Below are positions 8,769 to 17,407 of a stretch of 57,175 bases of DNA, in pieces; the first letter of the stretch is position 1; each line of letters opens with the position of its first letter. A program made the position numbers and the translations under genes. The stretch lies in contig NZ_MUXW01000031.1 of NCBI RefSeq assembly GCF_002015085.1, positions 1 to 57,175 on the forward strand, read 5' to 3'. The DNA comes from Glaesserella parasuis. GTDB lineage: Bacteria > Pseudomonadota > Gammaproteobacteria > Enterobacterales > Pasteurellaceae. The notes below the pieces were generated by a model. That model did no database searches. It was not told the DNA's origin and saw only the letters and a program-made list of their open reading frames with translations.

Positions 8769-9740
8769 TTATTGTTTGAGAAGTATGTAAGGCTTGAAGG
8801 TAATCACTTCTTTGCCTAGCCATTGGTTAATCTCGGCAAGTCGTTGTTGCAGTGGTAAGATCTCATTAATGAAGAACACTTTGCCAGCTTTTTCAATGTC
8901 CCCAAAGCCGCCTGTATTATTCGGGATAATACCCATCAGTTGAGGTGGCACTCGATGGGCTGCAAGAATATCATCTCTGCTGGTGTTTTTAATGTTTAGA
9001 AACTCATCTTTTGCGACCACATCTGACAGCGGAATCACTTTAATCCCATTCTCTTTGCCGTCAGGGGCATATAAAAACAGGTTTTTAAAATTGCCCTTGC
9101 CCTTAGCTTGTTGGAGTTGCTCTTTTAAATCATCAACGTCTGTTTCACTTGCCATCGGGTCGGTCATATAAATAATGCTTCCTGCGTGCGCCCCATTTAA
9201 ATAATACTTACGGCGAAAGAGCGTGGCAGATTCATTGAGAAAAGCAGATTGAAGTGAAGCCAAATAATCAGGCAAGCCGTAGATTTCTTGATTGACATCA
9301 GGCTGTTTCAAATGGAAAACGCTATCGCTTGGAAATTCGTACTCCTGATAGCCATTAGCCAGCAAAAAGAACTTACCTTGCTCTCGACCACGGCGGACAT
9401 ATTTCGCAAGCGGTGCGTTTAGCCCTAAAATTTGCTTTTCCTTGCCCATTCGTTTTTCAAGGTAAGCATTACCGAAAATCAGATAGTCCTGCACCACTTT
9501 TTCCAACTCATAACGTGGCAACAACGGCGATGTTTGACAGGTGCTCATCAGAATATTTTTCTTCACTGCTAACGCACTCTGATGATGTGCAGACGATTTT
9601 ACTGCCCGTGCCAATCCTGAAAAATCGACAGGCGGATTGTAATATTTCTCATACATCAACACCGATTCGAAATAATTCAGAATATCGGCATTGTCTAATA
9701 CTGGCGTTGGATCGCCAAAAGTAAATTGTTCAATTTTCAT
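8769..9740 (-). CDS. Q: Portal protein (P2 gpQ family)
   Basis: Forms the dodecameric portal ring at the capsid vertex through which DNA is packaged. The 323-residue product matches PBSX/P2-type portals, with IFGNAYLEKRMGK in the middle and the conserved AAHRVPPQLMGIIPNNTGGFG motif region near the C-terminus. It lies 7 bp downstream of the terminase gene and shares its leftward late promoter. Length is close to P2 gpQ. Confidence 0.95.
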   Translation of the reverse strand: MKIEQFTFGDPTPVLDNADILNYFESVLMYEKYYNPPVDFSGLARAVKSSAHHQSALAVKKNILMSTCQTSPLLPRYELEKVVQDYLIFGNAYLEKRMGKEKQILGLNAPLAKYVRRGREQGKFFLLANGYQEYEFPSDSVFHLKQPDVNQEIYGLPDYLASLQSAFLNESATLFRRKYYLNGAHAGSIIYMTDPMASETDVDDLKEQLQQAKGKGNFKNLFLYAPDGKENGIKVIPLSDVVAKDEFLNIKNTSRDDILAAHRVPPQLMGIIPNNTGGFGDIEKAGKVFFINEILPLQQRLAEINQWLGKEVITFKPYILLKQ

Positions 9741-9747
9741 AAATCAC

Positions 9748-11532
9748 CTAGTTATTAAAAGGAATAATGGTCCGCTTAGAAGCCTGTGCATTGCCGTAAG
9801 GTTCATTCACTAAACAGCTCATAATCGCCCACGCAATATCGCCGTGACTGGCTTCGGCAGAACGGTCAGACACATAAGTCATCTGCCGACCGCTTCGGGT
9901 GGTCTGTTTCTTAATCGTCATAAAACTTGTAGCGATCTCTTTGCCGTCAAATTTCAACCGTTTTTTCTGGATAAGATTGAGCGTTTTTAGCACCATCTCA
10001 TTTTTTAAATCCACGTTGTAAGTAATCCCGACGGCACGGGGAAAGAATTTTTTCACATTTTGGTAAACGCCATCGCCCATACCTGTACGGTCAATGGTGA
10101 TTTTCGTCACATTGTAAGATTGGGTGTAATGGCGAATTTTGTCGGCTTGTTTCTCAAAATCTAAGCCGTGAAAGGTTTCCGTATGCAACACACGGTAATC
10201 ACCGCCTTCTACTCTTGGTGGTGCAATAATTGCCAAGGCGGCACGGTCGCCCGTAAATGCTGGGTCATAACCGATCCAAACTTCCCGATTACCAAAAGGG
10301 CGTTGATAAAATGGCTTGAAGTCTTTCCATTCTTCGTACGAGTCCACCTGACAATATTGCAACTCATCAAATTTAAACACGCTGGAATTATCATCGGCGA
10401 ACTGGCACATAAATAATTGCTCAAATTCTGCCGTTGAGTTCTCAAACTTCAAATCGTCAATATTGAACAAGTTACAACCGCCTAATTCGGCATCATAGAT
10501 GTTCACAATCTGTCGCCATTGACGGTCGGCACACAATTTACCTGCACGCAAATTAGCGTGAGAAATATCAATTTCCACCCGTTCACTTTCAGGGCGATCA
10601 CGGTTGAAGGCTTTGCCCGACCAAAAGTCATAGGCAGAATGGGCAATAGTCGTTGGGGTTGAAAAGTAGGTTTGACGATACTGTTTCTGTGAAGCCATTG
10701 CGGAAGCGACTTTACGCATTTCGTCAAATTTCGCCACCCAAAAGATTTCATCAAAGTACAAATTGCCGTGATAAGACTGAGCCGTTGCCGAATTGGTACC
10801 TAAGAAAATCAACTCAGCCCCATTCGGTAATAAAATCGTTTCGCCTTTCAGCTCCACATCGGCGGTTTTGCGTGCATACTGGGTAATGTAAGAGCGGAAC
10901 ATTAACGCCTGCTTCTTACTTGCCGACAAGAAAATCTGATTTCGCCCTGTTTTTAACGCATCAATAAAGGCTTCGTGAGCGAAATAATAAGTCGCACCAA
11001 TCTGACGACTTTTGAGAATGTTACGAATACGGTGCTTTTCACCTGCTTGATACCAATTCCGCTGATATTGGAACATTCCTTGCATAAAGCCATTAATCAA
11101 CAGCTCTTCTTGCTCAGGGCTAATCGGATTTTTCTCAGCAGGTTTACGTTCACCCCGATTACGATTACGATTTTGAATTTTGGGATTGAGATCGGCTTCA
11201 TTACCGCCGTTGTTATATTTCTGAATGCGTGCGGCATCTTTCATTTGACGCATTAAAAAATCCAACTCTTTTAGGTCGGATCCTGTTTTTACGTCCTTTT
11301 GTAACAGCAACACATAACGGGTTTCAAGGCTACCGCTCACCCGTTCAAAAATTGTAGCTTCGTCCCATTTTTCCCGTTTTTTCCAGCTGGCGATAGTGGA
11401 CACAGGAATGTTAAGCATTTTGGCAATTTCCGTGAGTGAATAGCCAGCCCAATACTTTAATTGTGCTTCACGGTGGGTATTCATATTAATTAAAGCGGTC
11501 TTTTCTGCTTGGTTTGTTGCAATATCCGTCAT
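9748..11532 (-). CDS. P: Terminase large subunit (P2 gpP family)
   Basis: ATP-driven DNA packaging motor, acting with the small subunit encoded at 13620. The 594 residues start with a helix-turn-helix (about 29-50, SLTEIAKMLNIPVSTIASWK). The ATPase follows, with a Walker A-like SRQIGAT (about 175-181) and Walker B-like LYFDEIFWV. The C-terminal RNase H-like nuclease begins at WIGYDPAFTGDRAAL. It is transcribed leftward from the divergent late promoter shared with the scaffold gene. Confidence 0.96.
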   Translation of the reverse strand: MTDIATNQAEKTALINMNTHREAQLKYWAGYSLTEIAKMLNIPVSTIASWKKREKWDEATIFERVSGSLETRYVLLLQKDVKTGSDLKELDFLMRQMKDAARIQKYNNGGNEADLNPKIQNRNRNRGERKPAEKNPISPEQEELLINGFMQGMFQYQRNWYQAGEKHRIRNILKSRQIGATYYFAHEAFIDALKTGRNQIFLSASKKQALMFRSYITQYARKTADVELKGETILLPNGAELIFLGTNSATAQSYHGNLYFDEIFWVAKFDEMRKVASAMASQKQYRQTYFSTPTTIAHSAYDFWSGKAFNRDRPESERVEIDISHANLRAGKLCADRQWRQIVNIYDAELGGCNLFNIDDLKFENSTAEFEQLFMCQFADDNSSVFKFDELQYCQVDSYEEWKDFKPFYQRPFGNREVWIGYDPAFTGDRAALAIIAPPRVEGGDYRVLHTETFHGLDFEKQADKIRHYTQSYNVTKITIDRTGMGDGVYQNVKKFFPRAVGITYNVDLKNEMVLKTLNLIQKKRLKFDGKEIATSFMTIKKQTTRSGRQMTYVSDRSAEASHGDIAWAIMSCLVNEPYGNAQASKRTIIPFNN

Positions 11533-11560
11533 TGTTTTGCGTCATCGTTGAAAATATGGC

Positions 11561-11662
11561 TATTGTTATGAAACGGACGGCGTTTGTAGAACAGTCCCTT
11601 TTGTTAAATCCTGCTTAACAACCGCAACGCTTTGCACCTGTTTGAAAATCCAATCACCATAT
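11561..11662. promoter_or_regulatory. Divergent late promoters for P and O with a shared activator site
   Basis: A dyad with arms TTGTTAA (11601-11607) and TTAACAA (11615-11621) lies almost midway between the two genes. It holds TGT-N13-ACA in both orientations. Rightward, 35 bp after ACA, is ACCATAT (11656). Leftward, exactly 35 bp after ACA, is ACAATA (11566-11561). P2 late promoters carry an Ogr site of form TGT-N12-ACA near -55, so this is very probably the equivalent. The same geometry recurs at 17101, 21965 and 27748. Confidence 0.8.
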
Positions 11663-11698
11663 CGGCAATTTTGAACATTAATCGCAAAGGGTAATTTT

Positions 11699-12532
11699 AT
11701 GGGAACAAAATCAAAATGGTTTGTGGTCGCAACGGAAGGAGCAACCACAGATGGACGAGTTATTAATCGTACTTGGATTGAGCAGATGGCGAAGAACTAC
11801 GACCCCAAAAACACCTACGGGGCGAGAGTAAATTTGGAACATCTTCATTTTCGTCTGTACTGGAAAGATGAACCACATTCACAATGTTATGGCGACGTGC
11901 TTGCGGTGAAAGCTGAAGAACGTGAAGATGGCAAATTACAATTACTTGCTGAGATTGCTCCTACTCCTGAATTGATTGAACTCAATAAAAAAGGGCAAAA
12001 AGTTTATACATCTATTGAAGTAGATCCAAATTTTGCTGATACGGGCGAAGCCTATTTGGTTGGTTTAGCGGTAACGGACAATCCTGCAAGTTTAGGTACA
12101 GAAATGTTGAAGTTTGCAGCAGGTGCAAGCCAAAACCCATTTAACGCACGCAAAATTAAGCCTGAAAATCTATTTACTGCAGCAGTCGAAACTGTACTTG
12201 AATTTGAAGAAGTCAATGAAAAGAAAGTCGAGCCGTCACTGTTTGATAAGGTTAAAACCTTACTCACCGGCAAAAGCAAAAAAGACGATGAACGCTTTCA
12301 CGACCAAACTCAAGCTGTGGAATTGTTATCCAATCATTTAGCCGAGTTATCGGAAAAATATGCAACATTGCAAACACAAGCGGTCGAACACGAGCAGAAA
12401 GTTGCAAAATTATCCTCCGATCTCACCGCTTTACAAAGCCGTGTTGATGTTATCGGCAGTGAGCCAGAACACGGCTACACGCCACGCCCTGAAATTACGG
12501 GTGGTCCTGCAGTCATTGAAACCGATTGCTAA
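11699..12532 (+). CDS. O: Capsid scaffolding and maturation protease (P2 gpO family)
   Basis: Internal scaffold that shapes the procapsid and cleaves itself and capsid proteins. The 277-residue protein has the GpO start KSKWFVVATEGATTDGR, a protease-like N-terminal half with VNLEHLH and VYTSIEVDPNF, then a Lys/Glu-rich segment. A C-terminal coiled coil (about residues 205-250, with LSNHLAELSEKYATLQTQ) is the scaffold part. It is first in the rightward head operon. Confidence 0.93.
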   Translation: MGTKSKWFVVATEGATTDGRVINRTWIEQMAKNYDPKNTYGARVNLEHLHFRLYWKDEPHSQCYGDVLAVKAEEREDGKLQLLAEIAPTPELIELNKKGQKVYTSIEVDPNFADTGEAYLVGLAVTDNPASLGTEMLKFAAGASQNPFNARKIKPENLFTAAVETVLEFEEVNEKKVEPSLFDKVKTLLTGKSKKDDERFHDQTQAVELLSNHLAELSEKYATLQTQAVEHEQKVAKLSSDLTALQSRVDVIGSEPEHGYTPRPEITGGPAVIETDC

Positions 12533-12565
12533 TTAACCTTTAACGTACCTAGAGAGCCAACATTT

Positions 12566-13612
12566 ATGAAGAATGAAACCAAACAACTGTATAACGCCTA
12601 TGTTGCCCGTATTGCACATCTTAACGGTGTAACAGCCGATGATGTCAAAGAAGGTTTTTCCGTACAGGCAGCACCTGAGCAAAAATTAAAAGAGAAGGTA
12701 CTTCAAAATTCGCAATTCCTACAATGGATTAACACGCCAACCGTGACCAATATGAAAGGCGAAATGATCGGTTTAGGTGTGGCACAAACTATTGCAAGCA
12801 CCACCGACACCAACGCACAAGATCGTCAAACCAAAGATTTACTCAATTTGGATAAACGTACCTACAATTGTGAACAAGTCAATTTCGATAGTCATATTCG
12901 TTGGGCTCGTTTAGACGAATGGGCAAAACACCCTGACTTCCAAGAAAAAGTTGCCAGCCAAACGCAAAAAACCATTGCACTTAACTTAATTATGATGGGT
13001 TGGAATGGTACAAGCCGTGCAGCAACATCAAATCCAAGTTCAAACACCTTATTACAAGATGTGAAAAAAGGTTGGTTGCAACAGCTCCGTGAAGATACGG
13101 GCGACACAAAAGTAATGAGCGGTGCAGATACCGAGAATAAAATCAAAGTCGGTAAAGGCCAAGGCACAGGTGAGAATGCTGGTAAAGGTTATGAAAACCT
13201 TGACGCGCTAGTGACCGATGCCGTCAATAATCTTATTCACGAAGTTTACGCCGAAGACACGGATTTAGTGGTTATCTGCGGTCGTGAAGTGTTGCACGAT
13301 AAATACTTCACTATGATTAACCAAGACTTAAAACCGACAGACCAACTGGCAAGCCAAGTGATCGTATCGCAAAAACAGATTGGTGGCTTAAAAGCTATTC
13401 GTGTGCCATTCTTCCCGAAAAATGCGATGTTAATTACTCGCTTAGATAACCTTTCAATCTATATGCAAGAAGGTACAACACGTCGCTTTATCCAAAACAA
13501 TCCGAAACGTGATCGCATTGAAGATTACCTTTCACAAAATATCGATTACAAAATCGAAGATTACGAATGTGCAGCATTGATTGAAAATATCGTACTGGAA
13601 GATGTGAAATAG
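12566..13612 (+). CDS. N: Major capsid protein (P2 gpN family)
   Basis: Builds the icosahedral head (HK97-type fold in this family). The 348 residues include the family motifs LNLDKRTYNCEQVNFDSHIRW and DLVVICGREVLHDKYF, and the protein ends in ENIVLEDVK. P2 gpN is 357 residues. N-terminal trimming by the O protease is expected from the family. It follows O by 33 bp with a GAG-type ribosome site. Confidence 0.95.
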   Translation: MKNETKQLYNAYVARIAHLNGVTADDVKEGFSVQAAPEQKLKEKVLQNSQFLQWINTPTVTNMKGEMIGLGVAQTIASTTDTNAQDRQTKDLLNLDKRTYNCEQVNFDSHIRWARLDEWAKHPDFQEKVASQTQKTIALNLIMMGWNGTSRAATSNPSSNTLLQDVKKGWLQQLREDTGDTKVMSGADTENKIKVGKGQGTGENAGKGYENLDALVTDAVNNLIHEVYAEDTDLVVICGREVLHDKYFTMINQDLKPTDQLASQVIVSQKQIGGLKAIRVPFFPKNAMLITRLDNLSIYMQEGTTRRFIQNNPKRDRIEDYLSQNIDYKIEDYECAALIENIVLEDVK

Positions 13613-13619
13613 GTAAGTA

Positions 13620-14282
13620 ATGGAACGACTTTCCCCTGCGCAAATTCATCTTCGTAAGGCTTCCGCCGCACTTGCTCACTCTAATGAGCAAGTGTTGCTA
13701 GAAAACCTCGACGAATACGAAAAAATGCTCTACTTACTGGCACGTCATAAAAAAGACCTGAAAGCCATTGCCTCAATGGAACAGCGAGCCAGTTATAAAA
13801 AAAGCATTCTTCACCACTATTTGCCGTGGATTGAAGGGGCATTGAGTGCTGGCAATGGCAAACAGGACAATGTGCTGATGACGTGGCAAGTATGGTCGGT
13901 GGATTGTGGCGAGTATCACCTTACTTTACAAATTGCCGATTACGCTATTCATCAAGACCTGACATTGCCTGACGGCTTTAGTCGTTCGCTTTGTTCAATG
14001 CTGGCTGAAGAGTTTGCTGACGCAGCGAAAAAAGCCCTGAAGGTGCAAAAGCCGTTTGAAGTAAGCTACTTGTTACGAGTGGACGAACTCACCAAAGAGA
14101 AAGATATGCCAGACGAAAGTCGAGCAAGGCTCTATCGTGAAATCGGCTTACTACTTGAAACGACACAGCCTGAAAAGGCACTCAGCTACTTAGAACGGGC
14201 ATTAGAACTGAATTTAAATATCGGTGTGCAAGGCAGTATTAAAAAATTGCGGAAGCAGTTAAACCAAGCCGACACCGACTAA
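13620..14282 (+). CDS. M: Terminase small subunit / endonuclease (P2 gpM family)
   Basis: Recognises and cuts cos DNA together with the large terminase. The 220 residues begin SPAQIHLRKASAALA and contain WIEGALSAGNGKQDNVLMTW, both typical of gpM. The C-terminal third is helical and TPR-like (EKALSYLERALELN). The start lies 7 bp after the capsid gene stop. Confidence 0.92.
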   Translation: MERLSPAQIHLRKASAALAHSNEQVLLENLDEYEKMLYLLARHKKDLKAIASMEQRASYKKSILHHYLPWIEGALSAGNGKQDNVLMTWQVWSVDCGEYHLTLQIADYAIHQDLTLPDGFSRSLCSMLAEEFADAAKKALKVQKPFEVSYLLRVDELTKEKDMPDESRARLYREIGLLLETTQPEKALSYLERALELNLNIGVQGSIKKLRKQLNQADTD

Positions 14283-14303
14283 ACCGAGCAAACCACGCAG
14301 CCG

Positions 14304-14361
14304 ACGGGGCGGGCGAAAAAGCGATCTTGATTGCCTTGATTAGCCCCCACCCCGTTTTTTT
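14304..14361 (+). terminator. Possible terminator between M and L
   Basis: ACGGGG (14304-14309) can pair with CCCCGT (14350-14355) across a long loop, followed by seven T. Its position inside a late operon that should continue makes strong termination doubtful; it may only attenuate. Confidence 0.35.
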
Positions 14362-14397
14362 ATTGGCAAGCGGTCAGATTATGGAGATAGATTGCAA

Positions 14398-14820
14398 ATG
14401 AGCCACGTCATCAATATACCTAAAGTGGTCGTGGATAAAAATCAGGTATCTTCACCCACGCAAATTACCATTAGCAATAACGGCTTTTTCCCAGATATAG
14501 AGCTTGTCGACGTTCGCCACGCAATGCGAGCCGATGGCACAGTTACAGATGAACGCCTAACGTTTGCCGTGATTGAAGCAATGGCAACCGTCAATGCGGA
14601 ATTACACACGTTACAAATGGAATACGCCACCTTTGACGACATACCGTCAGATCATATCAACGGCGAAAACCTGATGATTACTCGTTACAAGCGAGCCGTA
14701 TTCTGTTTTGCAATGGCAAATCTCTATGAACGCTACCGCAGTTTTGACAGCACCAAAGAAGGTGCAGAAAAAGCGGAGCAGTTTGAAAATTCCGTAGATG
14801 ACCTACGCCGTGATGCATGA
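14398..14820 (+). CDS. L: Head completion protein (P2 gpL family)
   Basis: Stabilises filled heads before tail joining. The 140-residue product has FFPDIELVDVRHAMRADGT and VTDERLTFAVIEAMATVN, characteristic of GpL. The ATG at 14398 is 11 bp after GGAG; a TTG two codons earlier is closer to that site, so the exact start is uncertain. The gene ends 53 bp before the tail gene X. Confidence 0.9.
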   Translation: MSHVINIPKVVVDKNQVSSPTQITISNNGFFPDIELVDVRHAMRADGTVTDERLTFAVIEAMATVNAELHTLQMEYATFDDIPSDHINGENLMITRYKRAVFCFAMANLYERYRSFDSTKEGAEKAEQFENSVDDLRRDA

Positions 14821-14873
14821 TTTGCTATTCGAGATATGCTCAAACGTAAACGTTGGACATCGGAGCTTATCTA

Positions 14874-15080
14874 ATGATTTTAACCGCAACCCAACACGAC
14901 ACACTCGACCAACTGATTTTCAGGCATTACAGCAGAACGGCTGGCTTGGTGGAAATTGCATTGGAATACAATCCGCAACTGGCAAATGTGGCAATTTTGG
15001 AAATGGGGCAACGGGTCGAAATGCCAGACATCACCACCACAACCACGATTACCAAGCAAACGGTGAGCCTATGGGATTAA
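14874..15080 (+). CDS. X: Tail protein X (LysM-like)
   Basis: Small tail protein of 68 residues, the size of P2 gpX. TATQHDTLDQLIFRHYS followed by AALEYNP-like helices matches the LysM-related X family, thought to act in tail completion. GGAG lies 8 bp before the ATG at 14874, which supports this start over a longer upstream extension. Its stop overlaps the holin start. Confidence 0.88.
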   Translation: MILTATQHDTLDQLIFRHYSRTAGLVEIALEYNPQLANVAILEMGQRVEMPDITTTTTITKQTVSLWD

Positions 15081-15307
15081 TCAAAATGGATAGAAATGAC
15101 AACACGTCACTATTGGGGGCATTCGTGACCGTTTTAACCAGCCTAAACCTTCCCGATTGGGGCGTGATTATGGGGATTTTATTCGGCTTGTTTACCCTAT
15201 TGATGAATTGGTACTACAAAGACCGAGAAATCAAACTGAAAGAAAAAGCCCTTGAACGTTACAAAATCAACTTAAAGGACATTTTAGACGATGAACAAAA
15301 ATCTTAA
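15071..15307 (+). CDS. Phage holin
   Basis: 78 residues with two hydrophobic segments (LLGAFVTVLTSL and WGVIMGILFGLFTLLMNWYY) and a charged C-terminal tail, the layout of small HP1-type holins. It would permeabilise or depolarise the inner membrane to time lysis. The ATG at 15071 overlaps the end of X; an internal ATG at 15086 is an alternative. The 3' end overlaps the endolysin gene by 17 bp. Confidence 0.82.
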   Translation: MGLIKMDRNDNTSLLGAFVTVLTSLNLPDWGVIMGILFGLFTLLMNWYYKDREIKLKEKALERYKINLKDILDDEQKS

Positions 15308-15815
15308 ATTCGGCGGAGCGATGGTCTGCGGTATCGGTGCAATTATCGGCTTAGTACAGCTTAATCACCCTGAAATCCGCACCAGTCAAAAAGGCTTAGA
15401 CATTATCGGCAACGTTGAGGGGTGCAGACGAGATCCTTATGTTTGCCCTGCGAATATACTCACCGTCGGCATTGGCTCGACCGAAGCCACAAGCGGTAAG
15501 ATTGAACGCAAAATTTACAGCGACAAAGAAATTGCTGACCGCTGGGCAAAAGATTTAGCCGAAGCGGAACGGTGCGTAAACCGCTACGCCAACGGCAAAA
15601 AAATGCCACAAGGGGCGTTTGATGCTTTGACATCTATTACCTTCAATGCAGGTTGTGGAACAATGCGACATTCGACCTTGTTCAAACTCGCCAATCAAGG
15701 TTACAGCCCTGCAATGTGTGAACAGTTTAGTCGTTGGGTTTATGCCAATGGCAAAAAACTGCGTGGCTTAGAAATCCGACGTGAAAAGGAAAAAGCATTA
15801 TGTTTAGCATTATAA
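15291..15815 (+). CDS. Endolysin, glycoside hydrolase 24 lysozyme with N-terminal membrane anchor
   Basis: Cuts the peptidoglycan glycan strand at lysis. Of 174 residues, the N-terminal segment FGGAMVCGIGAIIGLVQL is weakly hydrophobic and Gly/Ala-rich, as in signal-arrest-release endolysins. The catalytic region NVEGCRRDPYVCPANILTVG carries the GH24 Glu and the downstream Thr-Val-Gly pattern. The C-terminal half has FNAGCGTMRHSTL and RRGLEIRRE-like helices. It overlaps the Rz gene by 16 bp. Confidence 0.93.
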   Translation: MNKNLKFGGAMVCGIGAIIGLVQLNHPEIRTSQKGLDIIGNVEGCRRDPYVCPANILTVGIGSTEATSGKIERKIYSDKEIADRWAKDLAEAERCVNRYANGKKMPQGAFDALTSITFNAGCGTMRHSTLFKLANQGYSPAMCEQFSRWVYANGKKLRGLEIRREKEKALCLAL

Positions 15816-16267
15816 GCGGTATGATTGAGAAAAGTTTTGGCAAAGCGATGATTATCGCCTTGCTGATTGGTGTCTGCATTAATGCCTTTCTCTGTTATGA
15901 ACGCAAAACACTGCAGGCGGACAACCAATCCAAACAAGAAGAAATTGCTTTAGTGCGAGCGGATAACCAAAGCCTAGCCAACCAGCTAGAACAGGCAAAC
16001 CAACATATTCTGCAGTATCAAAAGCAGGTGGATAAATTACATCAACAAGTTTTAACTAAGCTCACCCAAGCGGAGAAACGCACCAATGAAATTTTACTTG
16101 AACTGGAAAACAATTCATCTTGGAGCTATCAGCCTGTGCCTACTGACGTTAGTCGGTTGCTCAACCAAAGAAGCGGTACAGTATCGAACAGTAAAGCCAA
16201 TTCCGCTACTTTGCCCCCAAATAAAACAGTGCCACAGCCCCAAGTTCGAGATAAAGACCAACGCTGA
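15800..16267 (+). CDS. Inner-membrane spanin subunit (Rz-like)
   Basis: 155 residues: one N-terminal membrane helix (MIIALLIGVCINAFLCY), a long periplasmic coiled coil (residues about 37-100) and a Pro-rich tail. This is the i-spanin layout. With the lipoprotein encoded inside and beyond its 3' end it would bridge the envelope and disrupt the outer membrane at lysis. Confidence 0.88.
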   Translation: MFSIISGMIEKSFGKAMIIALLIGVCINAFLCYERKTLQADNQSKQEEIALVRADNQSLANQLEQANQHILQYQKQVDKLHQQVLTKLTQAEKRTNEILLELENNSSWSYQPVPTDVSRLLNQRSGTVSNSKANSATLPPNKTVPQPQVRDKDQR

Positions 16268-16376
16268 TCTTGCAAAATCCCTCGACCAAAGTTTAACGAC
16301 CATTGAGCTTTGTCAGGTGGAAATTCAAGGCTGGGAAGCGTGTGTGGAAAGTTACAATAAGCGCATTCAAGAGTAA
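16086..16376 (+). CDS. Outer-membrane spanin lipoprotein (Rz1-like)
   Basis: 96 residues read in a different frame, beginning inside the Rz gene and extending 109 bp beyond it. A signal peptide with lipobox LVGC predicts processing at the Cys of CSTKE. This partly nested arrangement is classic for Rz/Rz1 pairs. Four more Cys in the C-terminal half may form disulfides. Confidence 0.88.
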   Translation: MKFYLNWKTIHLGAISLCLLTLVGCSTKEAVQYRTVKPIPLLCPQIKQCHSPKFEIKTNADLAKSLDQSLTTIELCQVEIQGWEACVESYNKRIQE

Positions 16377-16381
16377 TGATT

Positions 16382-16404
16382 GCCCCGAATAGTCGGGGCT
16401 TTTT
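16382..16404 (+). terminator. Terminator after the lysis genes
   Basis: GCCCCGA / TCGGGGC hairpin followed by five T, 5 bp after the Rz1 stop. It closes the head-lysis operon. Confidence 0.88.
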
Positions 16405-16405
16405 G

Positions 16406-16434
16406 TTGACAGCTGAAAATAAAAAGCCGACAAT
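16406..16434 (+). promoter_or_regulatory. Sigma-70 promoter of an inserted gene pair
   Basis: TTGACA (16406-16411), 17-bp spacer, GACAAT (16429-16434), starting right at the end of the terminator T run. A private promoter here marks the following genes as an accessory insert (moron). Confidence 0.65.
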
Positions 16435-16475
16435 GCAGAATATATTGTACGTTTTCTATGTAATGGAGGGACAAT

Positions 16476-16643
16476 ATGAATAAAAATGCACCTTATATTC
16501 GTGAAATTGTTGAACGCACAAAACAAGTTGGTGGCACACGAATTGTCGGTAAAACCAAAGAAGAAATTCAAAAAAATGCTATGTTGGTACTACAACAACA
16601 ATTAAAACAATCAAATCAAAATGTTAGAACGCAAACATATTAA
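16476..16643 (+). CDS. Small protein of an accessory gene pair
   Basis: 55 residues, MNKNAPYIREIVERTKQV at the start and a Gln/Asn-rich end. GGAGGG lies 7 bp before the ATG. It overlaps the following gene by 23 bp, suggesting translational coupling. The predicted helical, charged product and its position ahead of a larger partner recall antitoxin or regulator genes, but I recognise no family. Confidence 0.7.
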   Translation: MNKNAPYIREIVERTKQVGGTRIVGKTKEEIQKNAMLVLQQQLKQSNQNVRTQTY

Positions 16644-17073
16644 ATTTGTTGAAATCCATCGCCTGTTTACTGAAATTAGCCTTGCTTTAGGTTTTAGTGA
16701 ACAGGATATTGAAACCCATTCGGCAAATTTGGCAGAATTAATCGCCTTATGGCAACAACAGCAATTTGTTGAAATTTACATTGAAAACCAAGATCGCCTA
16801 TTTGGTCGGGCAAAAGATAGTAGCTTATCTTATGGTGCTTCGCCCTATTATATCGGTTTATACCACGCTCGCCTAAGTTATACTGAAAACGATCCACTTG
16901 TTGTCCTTACTTTTGAATATGAAGATAACCCAGAAGAAACAGCTGTATCGGTTCGTTTTATGGTAGATCACGACACTTTATTTGGAACCAAAGAAGAGAA
17001 ATATATTCAACAAAGAATGAAAGCTATTCGAAAACGGATTGATGATTTTATTCAGCTAGGTAATCAGAAATAA
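16621..17073 (+). CDS. Hypothetical protein of the accessory pair
   Basis: 150 residues, soluble, acidic middle (FEYEDNPEETAVSVRF) and basic helical end (QQRMKAIRKRIDDF). No signal peptide or membrane segment. I recognise no family. The pair has its own promoter, lacks the late-promoter signature and ends in its own terminator, so it can be expressed in the lysogen. A host-interaction or exclusion role is possible but unproven. Confidence 0.75.
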   Translation: MLERKHIKFVEIHRLFTEISLALGFSEQDIETHSANLAELIALWQQQQFVEIYIENQDRLFGRAKDSSLSYGASPYYIGLYHARLSYTENDPLVVLTFEYEDNPEETAVSVRFMVDHDTLFGTKEEKYIQQRMKAIRKRIDDFIQLGNQK

Positions 17074-17078
17074 TCATC

Positions 17079-17101
17079 GCCCCGACCCATCGGGGCTTTT
17101 T
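17079..17101 (+). terminator. Terminator of the accessory pair
   Basis: GCCCCGA-CCCA-TCGGGGC hairpin followed by five T, 5 bp after the stop. Its last T is the first base of the TGT of the next late promoter. Confidence 0.88.
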
Positions 17102-17161
17102 GTTACCACCAAATCCACACCCACAACCATTCGCCCCACCTTTGCCAGTTGCTCACAATAT
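17101..17161 (+). promoter_or_regulatory. Late promoter for the TraR-R-S-T block
   Basis: TGT (17101-17103), 13 bp, ACA (17117-17119), 35 bp, ACAATAT (17155-17161). The first 35 bp of this element are identical to those at 21965. The spacing is the same as in the promoters at 11561-11662, 21965 and 27748. Confidence 0.78.
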
Positions 17162-17188
17162 CGCTATTTAACTCAACGAGAAAAAGCG

Positions 17189-17407
17189 ATGAAAGACCAA
17201 ATTGACCGAGCCAATGAGCTTGCCGAAAAAGAAAGAGAGTTCGCCCTTGCAAAACTTCGCAACAAACCGACCGCTTACAGCCTGACCCATTGCGAAGATT
17301 GTGATGAACCAATCCCCGAAGTTCGTCGCCAAAACGTGCAAGGTTGCACCCGTTGCATTGAGTGCCAACAAATTTACGAATACAAACAAAAAGGCTATCG
17401 CAAATGA
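17189..17407 (+). CDS. TraR/DksA-type zinc-finger protein
   Basis: 72 residues. A helical N-terminus (DQIDRANELAEKEREFALAK) is followed by a four-Cys finger, CEDCDEPIPEVR then CTRCIEC, the DksA/TraR signature. TraR-type proteins bind RNA polymerase through the secondary channel and mimic DksA with ppGpp. It is the first gene after a late promoter and its stop overlaps the start of R (ATGA). Confidence 0.88.
   Translation: MKDQIDRANELAEKEREFALAKLRNKPTAYSLTHCEDCDEPIPEVRRQNVQGCTRCIECQQIYEYKQKGYRK

Noticed and set aside
14798..15307. One long frame joining the end of L to the holin.
   Set aside because: Only its last 78 codons look like protein. Gene X occupies the other frame with a good ribosome site.
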